From positions 434,001 through 498,000 of the forward strand of contig NZ_CP113946.1 of the NCBI RefSeq assembly GCF_029392875.1: 64,000 nucleotides of DNA. The letters are read 5' to 3'. Position numbers and translations under genes: made by a program. The notes beneath the pieces were generated by a model. It saw only the letters and a list, made by a program, of their open reading frames with translations. It did no database searches and was not told where the DNA came from. The number at the start of each line of letters is the position of its first letter. Position 1 is the stretch's first letter. This document shows, piece by piece, positions 35,651 to 49,035 of the stretch. The stretch is from Lactobacillus sp. ESL0677. Its GTDB lineage: Bacteria > Bacillota > Bacilli > Lactobacillales > Lactobacillaceae.

Positions 35651-36322
35651 ATGAGTGCGACAAATCAAAACTTAATGAAACAATTAACCTTTATTATGCG
35701 CGCCAGCCGCTATTTTATGTACCAAAATAAACAACCATTTTCTGGGCAAAGACGAGTCTTGGCTGTTTTAAATCTAGAAGATGGTTTGACGCAAAATTAT
35801 TTGGCTGAGGTCTTGGCACTTAAGCCGGGATCATTAGCAGAGTTATTAAAAAAGCTAGAACTAAAAGGCGAGATTAAGCGAGAGACTGACCCTGATGACA
35901 GACGGGTTAAACGGGTATATTTGACCGCCGCCGGTAAAGAGCGGGTTGCTGATTTAGGTGACGAGCGCCAAGCAAACCCTGAAGCTGATTTTTTTGCTGG
36001 CTTAACAGCTGAGGAGCAAACCAAGTTTAGCCAATATTTAGAAAAAATTGCGGCTGGCTGGGATGCCGATTTCAAGGAGCAAGCTGAGAAGTTTGTTGAC
36101 CCAGCAACGCGGATTGCGGCAATGGCTAAGTGGCGGACGCAGATGCGTGAGCGCAATTGTTCGCTAGAGGAGCGAGAGCGATTTTGTCGCGGGATGCACC
36201 GCTGGCGTCATCATTGCCGTGATTGGGAGCAGACTGACCGCTCGTGTGCTAATCATTATGGGCATGAATGCAACCGCGACTTTTGGCGTGATTTTTGGCA
36301 TAATGAAGATGATGAAAGATAA
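35651..36322 (+). CDS. MarR-family regulator with a Cys/His/Trp-rich tail
   Basis: A 223-residue protein. Residues 8-140 are a MarR winged helix (LTQNYLAEVLALKPGSLAELLKKLE, recognition area; TDPDDRRVKRVYLT, wing with Asp-Arg-Arg). Ordinary MarR proteins stop near 145. This one adds about 55 residues with Cys170, Cys179, Cys189, Cys199 and Cys207, six His and five Trp (CRGMHRWRHHCRDW; NHYGHECNRDFW). It may bind a metal or sense redox state. It lies behind two palindromic operators and ahead of an ABC exporter, so it probably represses itself and the exporter in response to a toxic compound. AAGGGAGAG precedes the start. Confidence 0.88.
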   Translation: MSATNQNLMKQLTFIMRASRYFMYQNKQPFSGQRRVLAVLNLEDGLTQNYLAEVLALKPGSLAELLKKLELKGEIKRETDPDDRRVKRVYLTAAGKERVADLGDERQANPEADFFAGLTAEEQTKFSQYLEKIAAGWDADFKEQAEKFVDPATRIAAMAKWRTQMRERNCSLEERERFCRGMHRWRHHCRDWEQTDRSCANHYGHECNRDFWRDFWHNEDDER

Positions 36323-36337
36323 TTAAAAATAATAATT

Positions 36338-36373
36338 AAGAGTTTTTCCATCAGTGAAAGACTCTTTGTTTAT
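36338..36373 (+). terminator. Weak terminator or attenuator between MarR and ABC genes
   Basis: AAGAGTTTTTC (36338-36348) pairs with GAAAGACTCTT (36355-36365) with one bulge, followed by a broken T-run (TGTTTATTT). Some read-through to the ABC gene is likely. Confidence 0.5.
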
Positions 36374-36395
36374 TTAAACGAAAGTCGGTAATTAA

Positions 36396-38147
36396 ATGGC
36401 ATTGTCATCACGCAAAAATAAAGCGCAGCAAGTTAAATTACGAGATTTTTTCCAACTGTTAAAGGGACTTAATCTGAAAAAAGCACTGTTTACATTAGGC
36501 CTTGTTTTCAGCTTGATTACCAGTGGCGCTAATCTACTGTTGCCCCTGTTAACTAAGCAATTAGTGGATACGAGCAGTCTAACCAAGTTTAACGTGCAGA
36601 TGCTGCTAATTTTAGTGGCGATTTTTGTGGTGCAATTAATTTTGGGCACTATCGGCAGCTATATTCTGCGTTATTTTGGCGAAAGTGCCGTAAAAAATTT
36701 ACGTGAAAAGTTATGGACGCACTTGCTCCAGCTGCCGGTTTCTTATTTTGATATGAATAAAGCCGGTGAAAGCAGCTCGCGGTTAGTTAATGACACGGGA
36801 ATTATTAAGGATTTGATTGCTTCGCAGTTTCCTAATTTTATTACTGGTGCTATTCAGCTGCTGTTTTCCATTATTATCTTGTTTGTGATGGATTGGCGCA
36901 TGGCAGCATTGATGTTTATCAGCGTGCCGGTAGTGGTTGCCATTTTGATTCCGATTGGTCGCGTGATGGCGCGTCTTGGACGGAAATTGCAGACGGCGAC
37001 AGCCGAATTTAATGGTGATGTCAGCGAAAAGCTGTCCGAGGTACGGCTAATTAAGGCCAGCAACGGGGAACACTTTGAAGAGCAACGCGGGAAAAATTTT
37101 ATTGCCCGTATTTTTGCCATTGGGATTAAAGATGCCCGTGTTGAAGCTATTTTGCAGCCCATTATGACCACCGTTATGATGGCGGTGTTTGCTGGAATTT
37201 TAGCATACGGAATTGTGCGCCTGAGCCAAGGAACACTGACTTCTGGGACTTTAGTAGCTTTTATTCTTTATTTGTTTAATGTGATTGCACCAGTTGCAAA
37301 CTTTGCGACCTTCTTTTCACAGGTACAAAAGGCGATGGGGTCAACGGAACGGATTCAGGAAATTTTAAAATTACAACCAGAAAAGGGTCAGACTGGCGAG
37401 CAGGTTGATGTCGAGGGTAAGACTTTAGTTGCCAGTAATCTGCAGTTTAGTTATGATCCTGAAGAACCGGTCTTGCGGTCAATTTCTTTTAGCGCGCAGC
37501 CGAATACCGTTGTTGCCTTTGCCGGTCCCAGCGGCGGTGGTAAATCAACGATTTTTGCTCTTCTTGAGCGCTTTTATCAACCTGCTAGTGGGCAAATTAC
37601 GATTGGCGGGCAAGACATTGCGGCAATTGATTTGCATAATTGGCGGTCGCAGATTGGTTATGTTTCCCAGAACAGCGCCATCTTTTCGGGGACAATTCGT
37701 GATAATTTGCAGTATGGCTTGGAACAAAAATTAAGCGATGACGATTTATGGCGCGGGTTGTCCTTGGCATATGCCGACCAATTTGTCCGTGAGTTTCCGC
37801 ATCAGCTGGAGACCGAAATTGGTGAACGGGGGATTAAATTGTCGGGTGGACAAAAGCAGCGGCTAGCAATTGCTCGTGCCTTTTTGCGGGATCCGAAGAT
37901 CTTAATGCTTGATGAAGCCACTGCTAGTCTTGATTCGGAATCCGAGGGCAAAGTTCAGCAGGCGCTTGACCAGCTAATGGTTGGCAGAACCACGCTGGTG
38001 ATTGCCCACAGGTTAGCAACAATTGTCAGTGCCGATCAAATTTACTTTATTGAGCACGGTCAAGTCACAGGACATGGCACTCACCGAGAACTTTTGGCAA
38101 CGCACAAATTATATGCGCGCTATGTTCGGGAACAGATGGTTGATTAG
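36396..38147 (+). CDS. ABC multidrug exporter half-transporter (MsbA/BmrA type)
   Basis: A 583-residue protein with six membrane helices (residues 25-310) joined to an ATPase domain. Walker A GPSGGGKST near 381-389, Q-loop YVSQNSAIFSGTIRDNL, signature KLSGGQKQRLAIARA, Walker B ILMLDEATASLD, and switch His in IAHRLATI. It would act as a homodimer to expel drugs or lipids. It follows a MarR regulator, 73 bases away, which fits an inducible drug-resistance unit; the substrate is unknown. Confidence 0.92.
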   Translation: MALSSRKNKAQQVKLRDFFQLLKGLNLKKALFTLGLVFSLITSGANLLLPLLTKQLVDTSSLTKFNVQMLLILVAIFVVQLILGTIGSYILRYFGESAVKNLREKLWTHLLQLPVSYFDMNKAGESSSRLVNDTGIIKDLIASQFPNFITGAIQLLFSIIILFVMDWRMAALMFISVPVVVAILIPIGRVMARLGRKLQTATAEFNGDVSEKLSEVRLIKASNGEHFEEQRGKNFIARIFAIGIKDARVEAILQPIMTTVMMAVFAGILAYGIVRLSQGTLTSGTLVAFILYLFNVIAPVANFATFFSQVQKAMGSTERIQEILKLQPEKGQTGEQVDVEGKTLVASNLQFSYDPEEPVLRSISFSAQPNTVVAFAGPSGGGKSTIFALLERFYQPASGQITIGGQDIAAIDLHNWRSQIGYVSQNSAIFSGTIRDNLQYGLEQKLSDDDLWRGLSLAYADQFVREFPHQLETEIGERGIKLSGGQKQRLAIARAFLRDPKILMLDEATASLDSESEGKVQQALDQLMVGRTTLVIAHRLATIVSADQIYFIEHGQVTGHGTHRELLATHKLYARYVREQMVD

Positions 38148-38174
38148 TTTTTTCAAAAAAGGCACAAAAAACTC

Positions 38175-38203
38175 TTGTGCAAAAGTCGATTTTGCGTTAT
38201 AGT
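38175..38203 (+). promoter_or_regulatory. Promoter of tRNA-Leu
   Basis: TTGTGC (38175-38180), 17 bases, TATAGT (38198-38203), ending 12 bases before the tRNA. Confidence 0.6.
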
Positions 38204-38215
38204 ATTGTTTGTGTC

Positions 38216-38301
38216 GCGGGCATGGCGGAATGGCAGACGCGCAAGACTAAGGATCTTGTGATCGTTTTTAGATCGTGGAAGTTCGAGTCTTCTTGCCCGC
38301 A
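38216..38301 (+). tRNA. tRNA-Leu (anticodon AAG)
   Basis: An 86-base type-II tRNA with a long variable arm. The acceptor GCGGGCA (38216-38222) pairs with TGCCCGC (38294-38300), discriminator A at 38301. The anticodon stem CAAGA/TCTTG encloses loop CTAAGGA, giving AAG, which reads CTT (and CTC/CTA when A34 is deaminated to inosine). The T-loop GTTCGAGTC is present. CCA is not encoded. It has its own promoter and a terminator just behind. Confidence 0.92.
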
Positions 38302-38307
38302 CTAAGT

Positions 38308-38331
38308 AATGGAGCTACGGCTCCATTTTTT
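38308..38331 (+). terminator. Terminator of tRNA-Leu
   Basis: AATGGAGC (38308-38315) and GCTCCATT (38320-38327) around a TACG tetraloop, followed by T residues. Confidence 0.85.
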
Positions 38332-38452
38332 GTTTAAGAGAGTTATTCTATAAGGAATAGCTCTTTTTATTTTAAAAATTAATTACATTGCAAAATTTAC
38401 GACCAAGACAGGTTATACTTAAAGTAATCATGTTTTAAGTAAGGAAAATTTT

Positions 38453-39100
38453 ATGGCGAAACGACGTAAACACAAGGCACAATCTAGTTGGCAAATCATC
38501 TTGCGAGCATTTATCATTTTATTTTTATTAATTATTGCCTTTGTGGCCTTTCGGTATTACCGCAGACAGGCGATTCAATCTGAACAGATTAGGCAGGAGC
38601 AGCTTGCCCGCGAAGAAGCTCGCGAAAAAATCATCAGGCAGCACAAGGCTTTTATTAAGCAAATTGGACCGATTGCTAAGGAAGTTGACAAGTCTTATGA
38701 CCTCTTGCCGAGCATTACGATTGCCCAAGCTTGCCTTGAAAGTGACTATGGCCAAAGCAGTTTATCGCAAAAATATAATAATCTGTTTGGTGTTAAAGGG
38801 ACTAATCCCAATACGTCGGCGATTTTAACAACTAAAGAGTATGTTAAGGGCAAATGGATTGTAGTTAAGGCACGCTTCCAAATATATGATTCCTATGAAG
38901 CATCAATTCGGGCCCATGCCGAACTTTTCCAAAAGGGTACCAGCTGGAATAATAAGCAGTACTGGCACGTACTGGCTGCCAAAGACTACCGTAAGCAGGC
39001 GCAGGCACTAGTCGAAGATGGCTACGCCACCGACCCTGATTACGCGGATAAGTTAATCAACTTAATTAAGCAGTACAATCTTGACCAATATGATAATTAA
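38453..39100 (+). CDS. Membrane-anchored GH73 peptidoglycan hydrolase
   Basis: A 215-residue protein. A single N-terminal membrane helix (residues 13-36, LRAFIILFLLIIAFVAF) follows a basic start and a charged coiled region (40-65). The GH73 (LytG/FlgJ-like) domain spans about 70-210, with catalytic Glu in ITIAQACLESDYGQSSL and the family's NNLFGVKG. It would cut the glycan chain of peptidoglycan near the membrane as an N-acetylglucosaminidase. It is a single-gene unit just before pcrA. Confidence 0.9.
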   Translation: MAKRRKHKAQSSWQIILRAFIILFLLIIAFVAFRYYRRQAIQSEQIRQEQLAREEAREKIIRQHKAFIKQIGPIAKEVDKSYDLLPSITIAQACLESDYGQSSLSQKYNNLFGVKGTNPNTSAILTTKEYVKGKWIVVKARFQIYDSYEASIRAHAELFQKGTSWNNKQYWHVLAAKDYRKQAQALVEDGYATDPDYADKLINLIKQYNLDQYDN

Positions 39101-39180
39101 AAGGCGGGGACTTCCAGTTAGTGCCCTTATTTTTGATACAATAAACTAGTTATGAAAAAATTTTTGTGAAGGGAATTAGA

Positions 39181-43475
<4,295 letters not shown>

Positions 43476-43488
43476 AGGAATAACTAAA

Positions 43489-44628
43489 TTGAAAAAATAT
43501 GTGCACGTTTTAGCGCTTCTGGGAGCAGCATTAACCTTAACAGCTTGCGGTAATTTGAAAAACTCGGATTTGGCCAATAATGCGAAGACCTCGTCTACCT
43601 CAAAGGCTAAAACGTATCAAACAACTGACACGGGAAGCAATGGCTATACGGTTTTATTAAAGAACGGTCATTATCTTACCAGCCCGATTTCTGGATTAAC
43701 TGCAACCGCTAATGATAATTCGGTTGATACGCGTGAACTTGAGCGCGGATTAGTCCAAATTTCTAAGGATGTTTATTCTACTAATTCCAATGTTTTTCAG
43801 GAAGGTCAATATATTAGTGCCACAACGGCTAATGAGTGGCTAGGACGCAAGTCTAAGTCTAATCCGCAAGGGCTTAACCCAGCAGAAGGCACTAAAAAAA
43901 ATTACAATCCGTACTATTTGGAAGAAATTTTAGAGCAAGATTATTTAACAGGATCTGGTTCTAACTACCATATTAATGGAATCAGCATTGGTCTAGCGAT
44001 GAACTCGGTTGATTATTACCAAAAGACTAAAAATGGTGCTGAATATCAGGCAGCGATTTCGCGCTCTGCGCAAAAATCAACTGGTCAACAAGCAGCAGCG
44101 CAAATTATTGCTCGCTTGCGGCAGCGTAAAGCATTAAAGAATGTGCCGATTACAGTTGGTCTATTTTCTAAAGCTGCAAAAGACTCATTAGTTAGTGGAA
44201 GTTACTTTTTGAGCGGGACAGCGGCTGCTAATAGTAGTAAAATAACTAAATGGAAATCTATTTCCGTACAAACGGAAGTGCTGCCGACTGTTGGCAATAA
44301 GAAAGCAATTAATAGTAGTGATGCCTCAAGTTTCAATAGTTTTAAGGTATCAATTCAAGATTATTTCCCGAATATCAGTGGTGTAACAGCAACCTTACGC
44401 TATGAAAATGGCAAGTTAAACCAAGAAAATATTTCGATTACCACCCAGTTTTATGGCTACGAACAGGTGCAAAGTTTTACGCGGTTAGTTTTATCAACAG
44501 CAAAGAAATACTTGGCAAATGACGTGCCGATTGAAATTAAAATTGGTTCTGTTAATGATATTCAGGCATTGGTTGCTAAAGAAACAGCAGATAGTAGTTA
44601 TCAAGTCCATATTTATGGCGGTGAATAA
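43489..44628 (+). CDS. camS: CamS-family sex-pheromone lipoprotein
   Basis: A 379-residue lipoprotein with signal peptide [20 protein letters not shown], lipobox ending in Cys20. The body ([23 protein letters not shown], read in pieces; [23 protein letters not shown]) matches the CamS family, whose signal peptides yield sex-pheromone peptides in enterococci; the function of the protein itself is unsettled. It starts at TTG (43489) with AAAGGAA eight bases before; a start inside ligA is unlikely, since the signal peptide begins here. It sits between ligA and gatC, the usual place in Firmicutes. Confidence 0.9.
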   Translation: MKKYVHVLALLGAALTLTACGNLKNSDLANNAKTSSTSKAKTYQTTDTGSNGYTVLLKNGHYLTSPISGLTATANDNSVDTRELERGLVQISKDVYSTNSNVFQEGQYISATTANEWLGRKSKSNPQGLNPAEGTKKNYNPYYLEEILEQDYLTGSGSNYHINGISIGLAMNSVDYYQKTKNGAEYQAAISRSAQKSTGQQAAAQIIARLRQRKALKNVPITVGLFSKAAKDSLVSGSYFLSGTAAANSSKITKWKSISVQTEVLPTVGNKKAINSSDASSFNSFKVSIQDYFPNISGVTATLRYENGKLNQENISITTQFYGYEQVQSFTRLVLSTAKKYLANDVPIEIKIGSVNDIQALVAKETADSSYQVHIYGGE

Positions 44629-44641
44629 GGAGGGTCTAATA

Positions 44642-44944
44642 GTGGAAATCACAGAAGACACAATTAAGCACGTGGCGGTGTTGTCACGACTTGAGTTTAA
44701 TGAAGACGAAATCGGTACAGTTACCGAACAAATGAGTTCAATTATTAACATGGCCGACCAATTATCAGAAGTTGATACTGATGGTGTTGCCGAAACAGTG
44801 CAAGTAGTTGATCGCGACACTGTTTTCAGAGAAGATAAGCCAGAGCACTGGCAAAATCGTGCAGAATTAATGAAGAATGTTCCTGAACAAGCCAATGGCT
44901 TCATCAAGGTTCCTGTAATTATTAATAAGGATGAGGACGAGTAA
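44642..44944 (+). CDS. gatC: Asp/Glu-tRNA(Asn/Gln) amidotransferase subunit C
   Basis: A 100-residue subunit that wraps around GatA and stabilises the GatCAB complex, which amidates Glu-tRNA(Gln) and Asp-tRNA(Asn). The typical start [21 protein letters not shown] and VFREDKP are visible. It starts at GTG (44642), seven bases after a strong AAGGAGGG (44627-44634). The final base overlaps the gatA start (TAATG). Confidence 0.94.
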   Translation: MEITEDTIKHVAVLSRLEFNEDEIGTVTEQMSSIINMADQLSEVDTDGVAETVQVVDRDTVFREDKPEHWQNRAELMKNVPEQANGFIKVPVIINKDEDE

Positions 44945-46383
44945 TGAACTACTTAAATGAAGATATTGACTCATTAAACCAAAAACTTGCACAGGGTGAC
45001 TTGTCAGCTGAGAAGCTTGCTCAAGATACTGTTGCAAATATTAAGAAAACTGACGATAAACTGAATGCCTGGATTACTGTTCAAGATGATGCAGAACCTG
45101 CTGCTGATTTGGACTTTGCCAAGAATAAGCTTGCTGGTATTCCAATTGCCATTAAGGATAACATTATCACGAGTGGTGTTAAGACTACAGCTGCTAGTCA
45201 CATTTTGGACAACTACATTCCAGTTTATGATGCCACTGTTATTGAAAGATTAAAGAAGGCACAAGCAACCTTTGTTGGCAAAACTAACATGGACGAATTT
45301 GCGATGGGTTCTTCAACAGAGCATTCATACTTTGGCGCAACTCATAACCCATGGAACTTGGACAAGGTTCCTGGTGGTTCATCCGGTGGTTCTGCCGTTG
45401 CTGTTGCTTCCGGTCAAGTTGTTGCAGCACTTGGTTCAGATACCGGTGGTTCAATCCGGCAGCCAGCTGCCTTTAACGGTATTTTCGGCATTAAGCCAAC
45501 CTATGGTCGTGTCTCACGTTGGGGCTTAATTGCCTTTGGCTCATCACTTGATGAAATCGGGGTAATGAGTAAGCGTGCTAAGAGTGCTGCCGAAGTATTA
45601 AATGTCATTGCCGGCAGCGACGACCATGACTCAACTTTATCAACTCGCGAAGTTCCTGACTTTACTAAGTTTATTGGTCAAGATGTTAAGGGGCTGCGGG
45701 TTGCGGTTGTTAAGGAATACATGGCTGCTGTTGATGGTGAAATGCACGACGTTATCCAAAAGCAAATCGATGCTCTTGAGGATGCTGGTGCAATTATCAG
45801 TGAGGTATCATTGCCGTTAACTAAGTATGTTGTTCCTGACTATTACATTATTGCTTCAAGTGAAGCTTCATCTAACTTGCAACGGTATGATGGTATTCGT
45901 TACGGCTACCGTGCAGAAGATACTAAGAATTTGCTTGACGTTTATGTTAAGTCACGTTCAGAAGGTTTCGGTACTGAGGTTAAGCGCCGGATTATGTTGG
46001 GTTCATTTGCTTTGTCAGCTGGTTCATACGACCGCTTCTTCAGACAAGCTGCTAAAGTTAGAACCTTAATTTGTGATGAATTTGATGAAATCTTTGCTAA
46101 TAATGATGTTATTGTTGGGCCAACAACTACGGAACCAGCATTTGGCATCGGCAGTGAAATTTCTGATCCAATTAAGATGTACAATAATGATATTTTGACG
46201 ATTTCTGCTAACTTGGCCGGTATTCCAGCAGCTAGTGTCCCAGCTGGATTGGTTGACGGGATGCCTGTTGGTTTCCAAATTATGGCTAAGCGATTTGACG
46301 AAGGCAGCATTTTTAAGACAGCTGACTTTATTGAACGGACGAACAAGTTTTATGAAAAAACACCAGCCGGAATGGAGGATTAA
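44944..46383 (+). CDS. gatA: Asp/Glu-tRNA(Asn/Gln) amidotransferase subunit A
   Basis: A 479-residue amidase-signature enzyme that frees ammonia from glutamine for the complex. The Ser-cisSer-Lys triad is present: Lys71 in IAIKDNI, the cis-Ser in [14 protein letters not shown] near residue 146, and the nucleophile Ser170 in [14 protein letters not shown]. Length is normal. It is translationally coupled to gatC (overlapping TAATG) and is followed by gatB after three bases. Confidence 0.96.
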   Translation: MNYLNEDIDSLNQKLAQGDLSAEKLAQDTVANIKKTDDKLNAWITVQDDAEPAADLDFAKNKLAGIPIAIKDNIITSGVKTTAASHILDNYIPVYDATVIERLKKAQATFVGKTNMDEFAMGSSTEHSYFGATHNPWNLDKVPGGSSGGSAVAVASGQVVAALGSDTGGSIRQPAAFNGIFGIKPTYGRVSRWGLIAFGSSLDEIGVMSKRAKSAAEVLNVIAGSDDHDSTLSTREVPDFTKFIGQDVKGLRVAVVKEYMAAVDGEMHDVIQKQIDALEDAGAIISEVSLPLTKYVVPDYYIIASSEASSNLQRYDGIRYGYRAEDTKNLLDVYVKSRSEGFGTEVKRRIMLGSFALSAGSYDRFFRQAAKVRTLICDEFDEIFANNDVIVGPTTTEPAFGIGSEISDPIKMYNNDILTISANLAGIPAASVPAGLVDGMPVGFQIMAKRFDEGSIFKTADFIERTNKFYEKTPAGMED

Positions 46384-46386
46384 CTG

Positions 46387-47817
46387 ATGAATTTTAAATC
46401 AACGATTGGATTCGAAGTCCACTTCGAATTAAAGACAAAGAGTAAAATTTTCTCACCTTCTCCGGTAAGTTATGGTGCTGAAGCTAACACTGAAACTAAC
46501 GTTATTGACTGGGCAATGCCAGGGGTTTTGCCATTTGTTAACAAGGACGTTTACCGTTTGGGAATCATGGTTGCGTTAGCAACACATGCACACATCTTGC
46601 CGACCACACACTTTGACCGGAAGAACTACTACTACCCAGACAGTCCTAAGGCTTACCAGATTACGCAATTCTTCCAACCATTAGCTCGTGATGGCTATGT
46701 AGAAATCGAAGTTCATGGTAAAAAGAAGCGCATCGGTATTCACGAAATGCATATCGAAGAAGATGCTGGTAAGAACACTCATGGTACCAACGGCTTTTCA
46801 TACGTTGACTTGAACCGTCAGGGTGTGCCATTACTTGAAGTTGTTTCTGAACCAGAAATTGCCGATCCTGATGAAGGTTACGCTTACCTCGAAAAGCTGC
46901 GTAAGATTGTTCAGTTTACTGGTGCTTCTGATGTTAAGATGGAAGAAGGTTCAATGCGGGTTGATACCAATATTTCCATTCGTCCGGCTGGTCAAAAAGA
47001 GCTTGGTACCAAAGTAGAAATGAAGAACCTGAACTCCTTTGAACACGTCCGTAAATCTTTAGCTTATGAAGAAAAGCGTCAAGCTCAAGTTCTGCTGTCA
47101 GGTGGGCGCGTGCAGTTATCAACACGTCGGTTTGACGAAGCAACTGGTAAGACTGTTCTTGAGCGAGTTAAGGAAGGCGACGCTGATTATCGTTACTTCC
47201 CAGAACCAGACCTTGCTCCAGACCACATTAGTCAAGAGTGGATTGACGAGATCGCTAAGACTTTGCCACGTTCAGCTGAAGAACGCTACAACCAATATGT
47301 TAATGACTTTGGCTTGAAGGCTTATGATGCTAATGTTTTGTTGCAAACTAAGGAAAGTTCTGACTTCTTTGACAAGGCAGTGGTTGCTGGCGCTGATCCA
47401 CAATTAGCTGCTAACTGGATGAATACCCAAGTTAATGGTTACTTGAATGACAATCGGGTTGAATTAACCGACATTAAGTTGACACCAGAGCACCTAGCTG
47501 CAATGATTAAGCTGATTAAAGACGGGACGATTTCTTCTAAGATTGCCAAGAAGGTCTTTGCGGAAACGATTACTAACGGGACTGACCCGAAGAAGTACGT
47601 TGAAGATAAGGGCATGGTGCAGTTATCAGATACCAGTGTCTTGGCACCAATGGTTAAGGAAGTTGTTGATAACAACCCACAATCAGTTGAGGACTTCAAG
47701 AACGGTAAAGATCGGGCTATTGGTTATCTCGTTGGTCAAATTATGAAACAAACTCGTGGTAAGGCTAACCCGAAGGTAATCAACAAGCTGTTGAATGAAG
47801 AATTAAACAAGCGTTAA
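46387..47817 (+). CDS. gatB: Asp/Glu-tRNA(Asn/Gln) amidotransferase subunit B
   Basis: A 476-residue kinase/amidotransferase subunit that phosphorylates the mischarged tRNA's Glu or Asp and receives ammonia from GatA. Family marks are [20 protein letters not shown] (Gln in many species is replaced here by Phe-Glu), [27 protein letters not shown] [13 protein letters not shown], and [10 protein letters not shown]. The C-terminal YqeY domain follows. It is third in gatCAB. Confidence 0.96.
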   Translation: MNFKSTIGFEVHFELKTKSKIFSPSPVSYGAEANTETNVIDWAMPGVLPFVNKDVYRLGIMVALATHAHILPTTHFDRKNYYYPDSPKAYQITQFFQPLARDGYVEIEVHGKKKRIGIHEMHIEEDAGKNTHGTNGFSYVDLNRQGVPLLEVVSEPEIADPDEGYAYLEKLRKIVQFTGASDVKMEEGSMRVDTNISIRPAGQKELGTKVEMKNLNSFEHVRKSLAYEEKRQAQVLLSGGRVQLSTRRFDEATGKTVLERVKEGDADYRYFPEPDLAPDHISQEWIDEIAKTLPRSAEERYNQYVNDFGLKAYDANVLLQTKESSDFFDKAVVAGADPQLAANWMNTQVNGYLNDNRVELTDIKLTPEHLAAMIKLIKDGTISSKIAKKVFAETITNGTDPKKYVEDKGMVQLSDTSVLAPMVKEVVDNNPQSVEDFKNGKDRAIGYLVGQIMKQTRGKANPKVINKLLNEELNKR

Positions 47818-47847
47818 TGCTAATTTTTAAGTAATAAGGTAGTAACT

Positions 47848-48768
47848 ATGACTAAAAAAGCAAGATTGATTTATAATCCTGTATCTGGTCACGAACAGAT
47901 GCCTAAAAATGTCGCTGATATTTTAGACGTCTTGGAACGTGCTGGCTATGAGGCGAGCGCTTTTAGAACTACACCCGCGAAAAAAAGTGCTCAAAAAGAA
48001 GCTACACGAGCTGCAACTGAAGGCTTTGATCTGATTGTGGCTGCTGGCGGTGATGGTACGATCAATGAAGTCGTTAACGGGATTGCCTTTTTAGAAAAAA
48101 GACCGAAGATGGCCATTATCCCCGCAGGTACGACTAATGATTATGCGCGGGCATTGCATATTCCCCGTGATAGTGTCGAAGCAGCAGCCAAGGTTATTTT
48201 AAATAATAAGACGCGCAAGATGGACATTGGTAGAGCAACCTTCGCTAGTGAAGACCAATATTTTGTAAATATTGCAGCTTGTGGTTCGCTTACGGAATTA
48301 ACGTATGGCGTGCCTTCTGAGGTTAAGTCAGCTTTAGGTTATGTTGCTTATCTGATTAAGGGTGCAGAAATGTTACCACACTTAACTGAAAATGAATTGC
48401 GCCTTACTTATGATGCTGGTGTCTATGAGGGGAAGCTGTCAATGCTGCTTTTGGGGATGACTAATTCGATTGGTGGTTTTGAGCAAATTATGCCGGATGC
48501 GGAACTTAGTGATGGGTTGTTCCAGTTGATTATTGTTAAGCCATCTGATCCGGTTAAATTATTGCGATTAATGGTTTTAGCCTTAAATGGTAAGCATGTT
48601 GATGATCCAGACATTATTTATACGAAAACACGCAGTTTGAAAATTGATTTGATCGGCAAGAGTGCTGGTCAAAAGTTACCAGTTAATCTTGATGGTGAAA
48701 TTGGTGATTACTGCCCTGTTACTTTTAAAAATCTGCAGCAACGAATTGAATTTTACGTTGGTGAATAA
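47848..48768 (+). CDS. dagK: Diacylglycerol kinase, DgkB type
   Basis: A 306-residue soluble lipid kinase. It begins KARLIYNPVSGHE, has the ATP-binding VAAGGDGTINEVVNGI near residues 63-78 and AIIPAGTTNDYARAL near 90-104. It phosphorylates diacylglycerol left over from lipoteichoic acid synthesis, recycling it to phosphatidic acid. In Firmicutes it normally stands between gatB and the rRNA uracil methyltransferase; here that partner lies about 12.6 kb further on. Confidence 0.93.
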   Translation: MTKKARLIYNPVSGHEQMPKNVADILDVLERAGYEASAFRTTPAKKSAQKEATRAATEGFDLIVAAGGDGTINEVVNGIAFLEKRPKMAIIPAGTTNDYARALHIPRDSVEAAAKVILNNKTRKMDIGRATFASEDQYFVNIAACGSLTELTYGVPSEVKSALGYVAYLIKGAEMLPHLTENELRLTYDAGVYEGKLSMLLLGMTNSIGGFEQIMPDAELSDGLFQLIIVKPSDPVKLLRLMVLALNGKHVDDPDIIYTKTRSLKIDLIGKSAGQKLPVNLDGEIGDYCPVTFKNLQQRIEFYVGE

Positions 48769-48772
48769 ATTA

Positions 48773-48816
48773 AATAGTGTTACTAATCTTTTTGAGATTA
48801 GTAACACTATTTTTTA
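48773..48816 (+). terminator. Terminator of the gat-dagK operon
   Basis: AATAGTGTTACTAATCT (48773-48789) is perfectly complementary to AGATTAGTAACACTATT (48795-48811), followed by T residues. The rest of the gap to 49035 is AT-rich with no clear promoter or gene I can support. Confidence 0.9.
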
Positions 48817-49035
48817 TTTTTAATAATTGTAATATGCAATTATTATCATGACATAAAGTTTTACACTGAAAAATTATTTCCTGATTTTACTTGATTTAAC
48901 AATGAAAGATATATGCTAATCTGTTTAATACATAAAATGAAGCGCTTTAATTGATTAAGAATTTATAAAAGAATATGATGACTTTGTAAAGTGTTTGAAT
49001 ATATTTATTTTATATATCTATCGTAGGAGCAAAAA

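Noticed and set aside
38216..38340. tRNA-Leu as a phage or island attachment site
   Set aside because: No integrase and no repeat of the tRNA 3' end seen nearby.
45004..47746. Several antisense and off-frame open frames within gatA and gatB
   Set aside because: They overlap strongly conserved genes fully and lack start signals.
48935..48955. cre-like palindrome near GAAGCGCTTT upstream of the adhesin
   Set aside because: Aligned to the consensus it has at least four mismatches.
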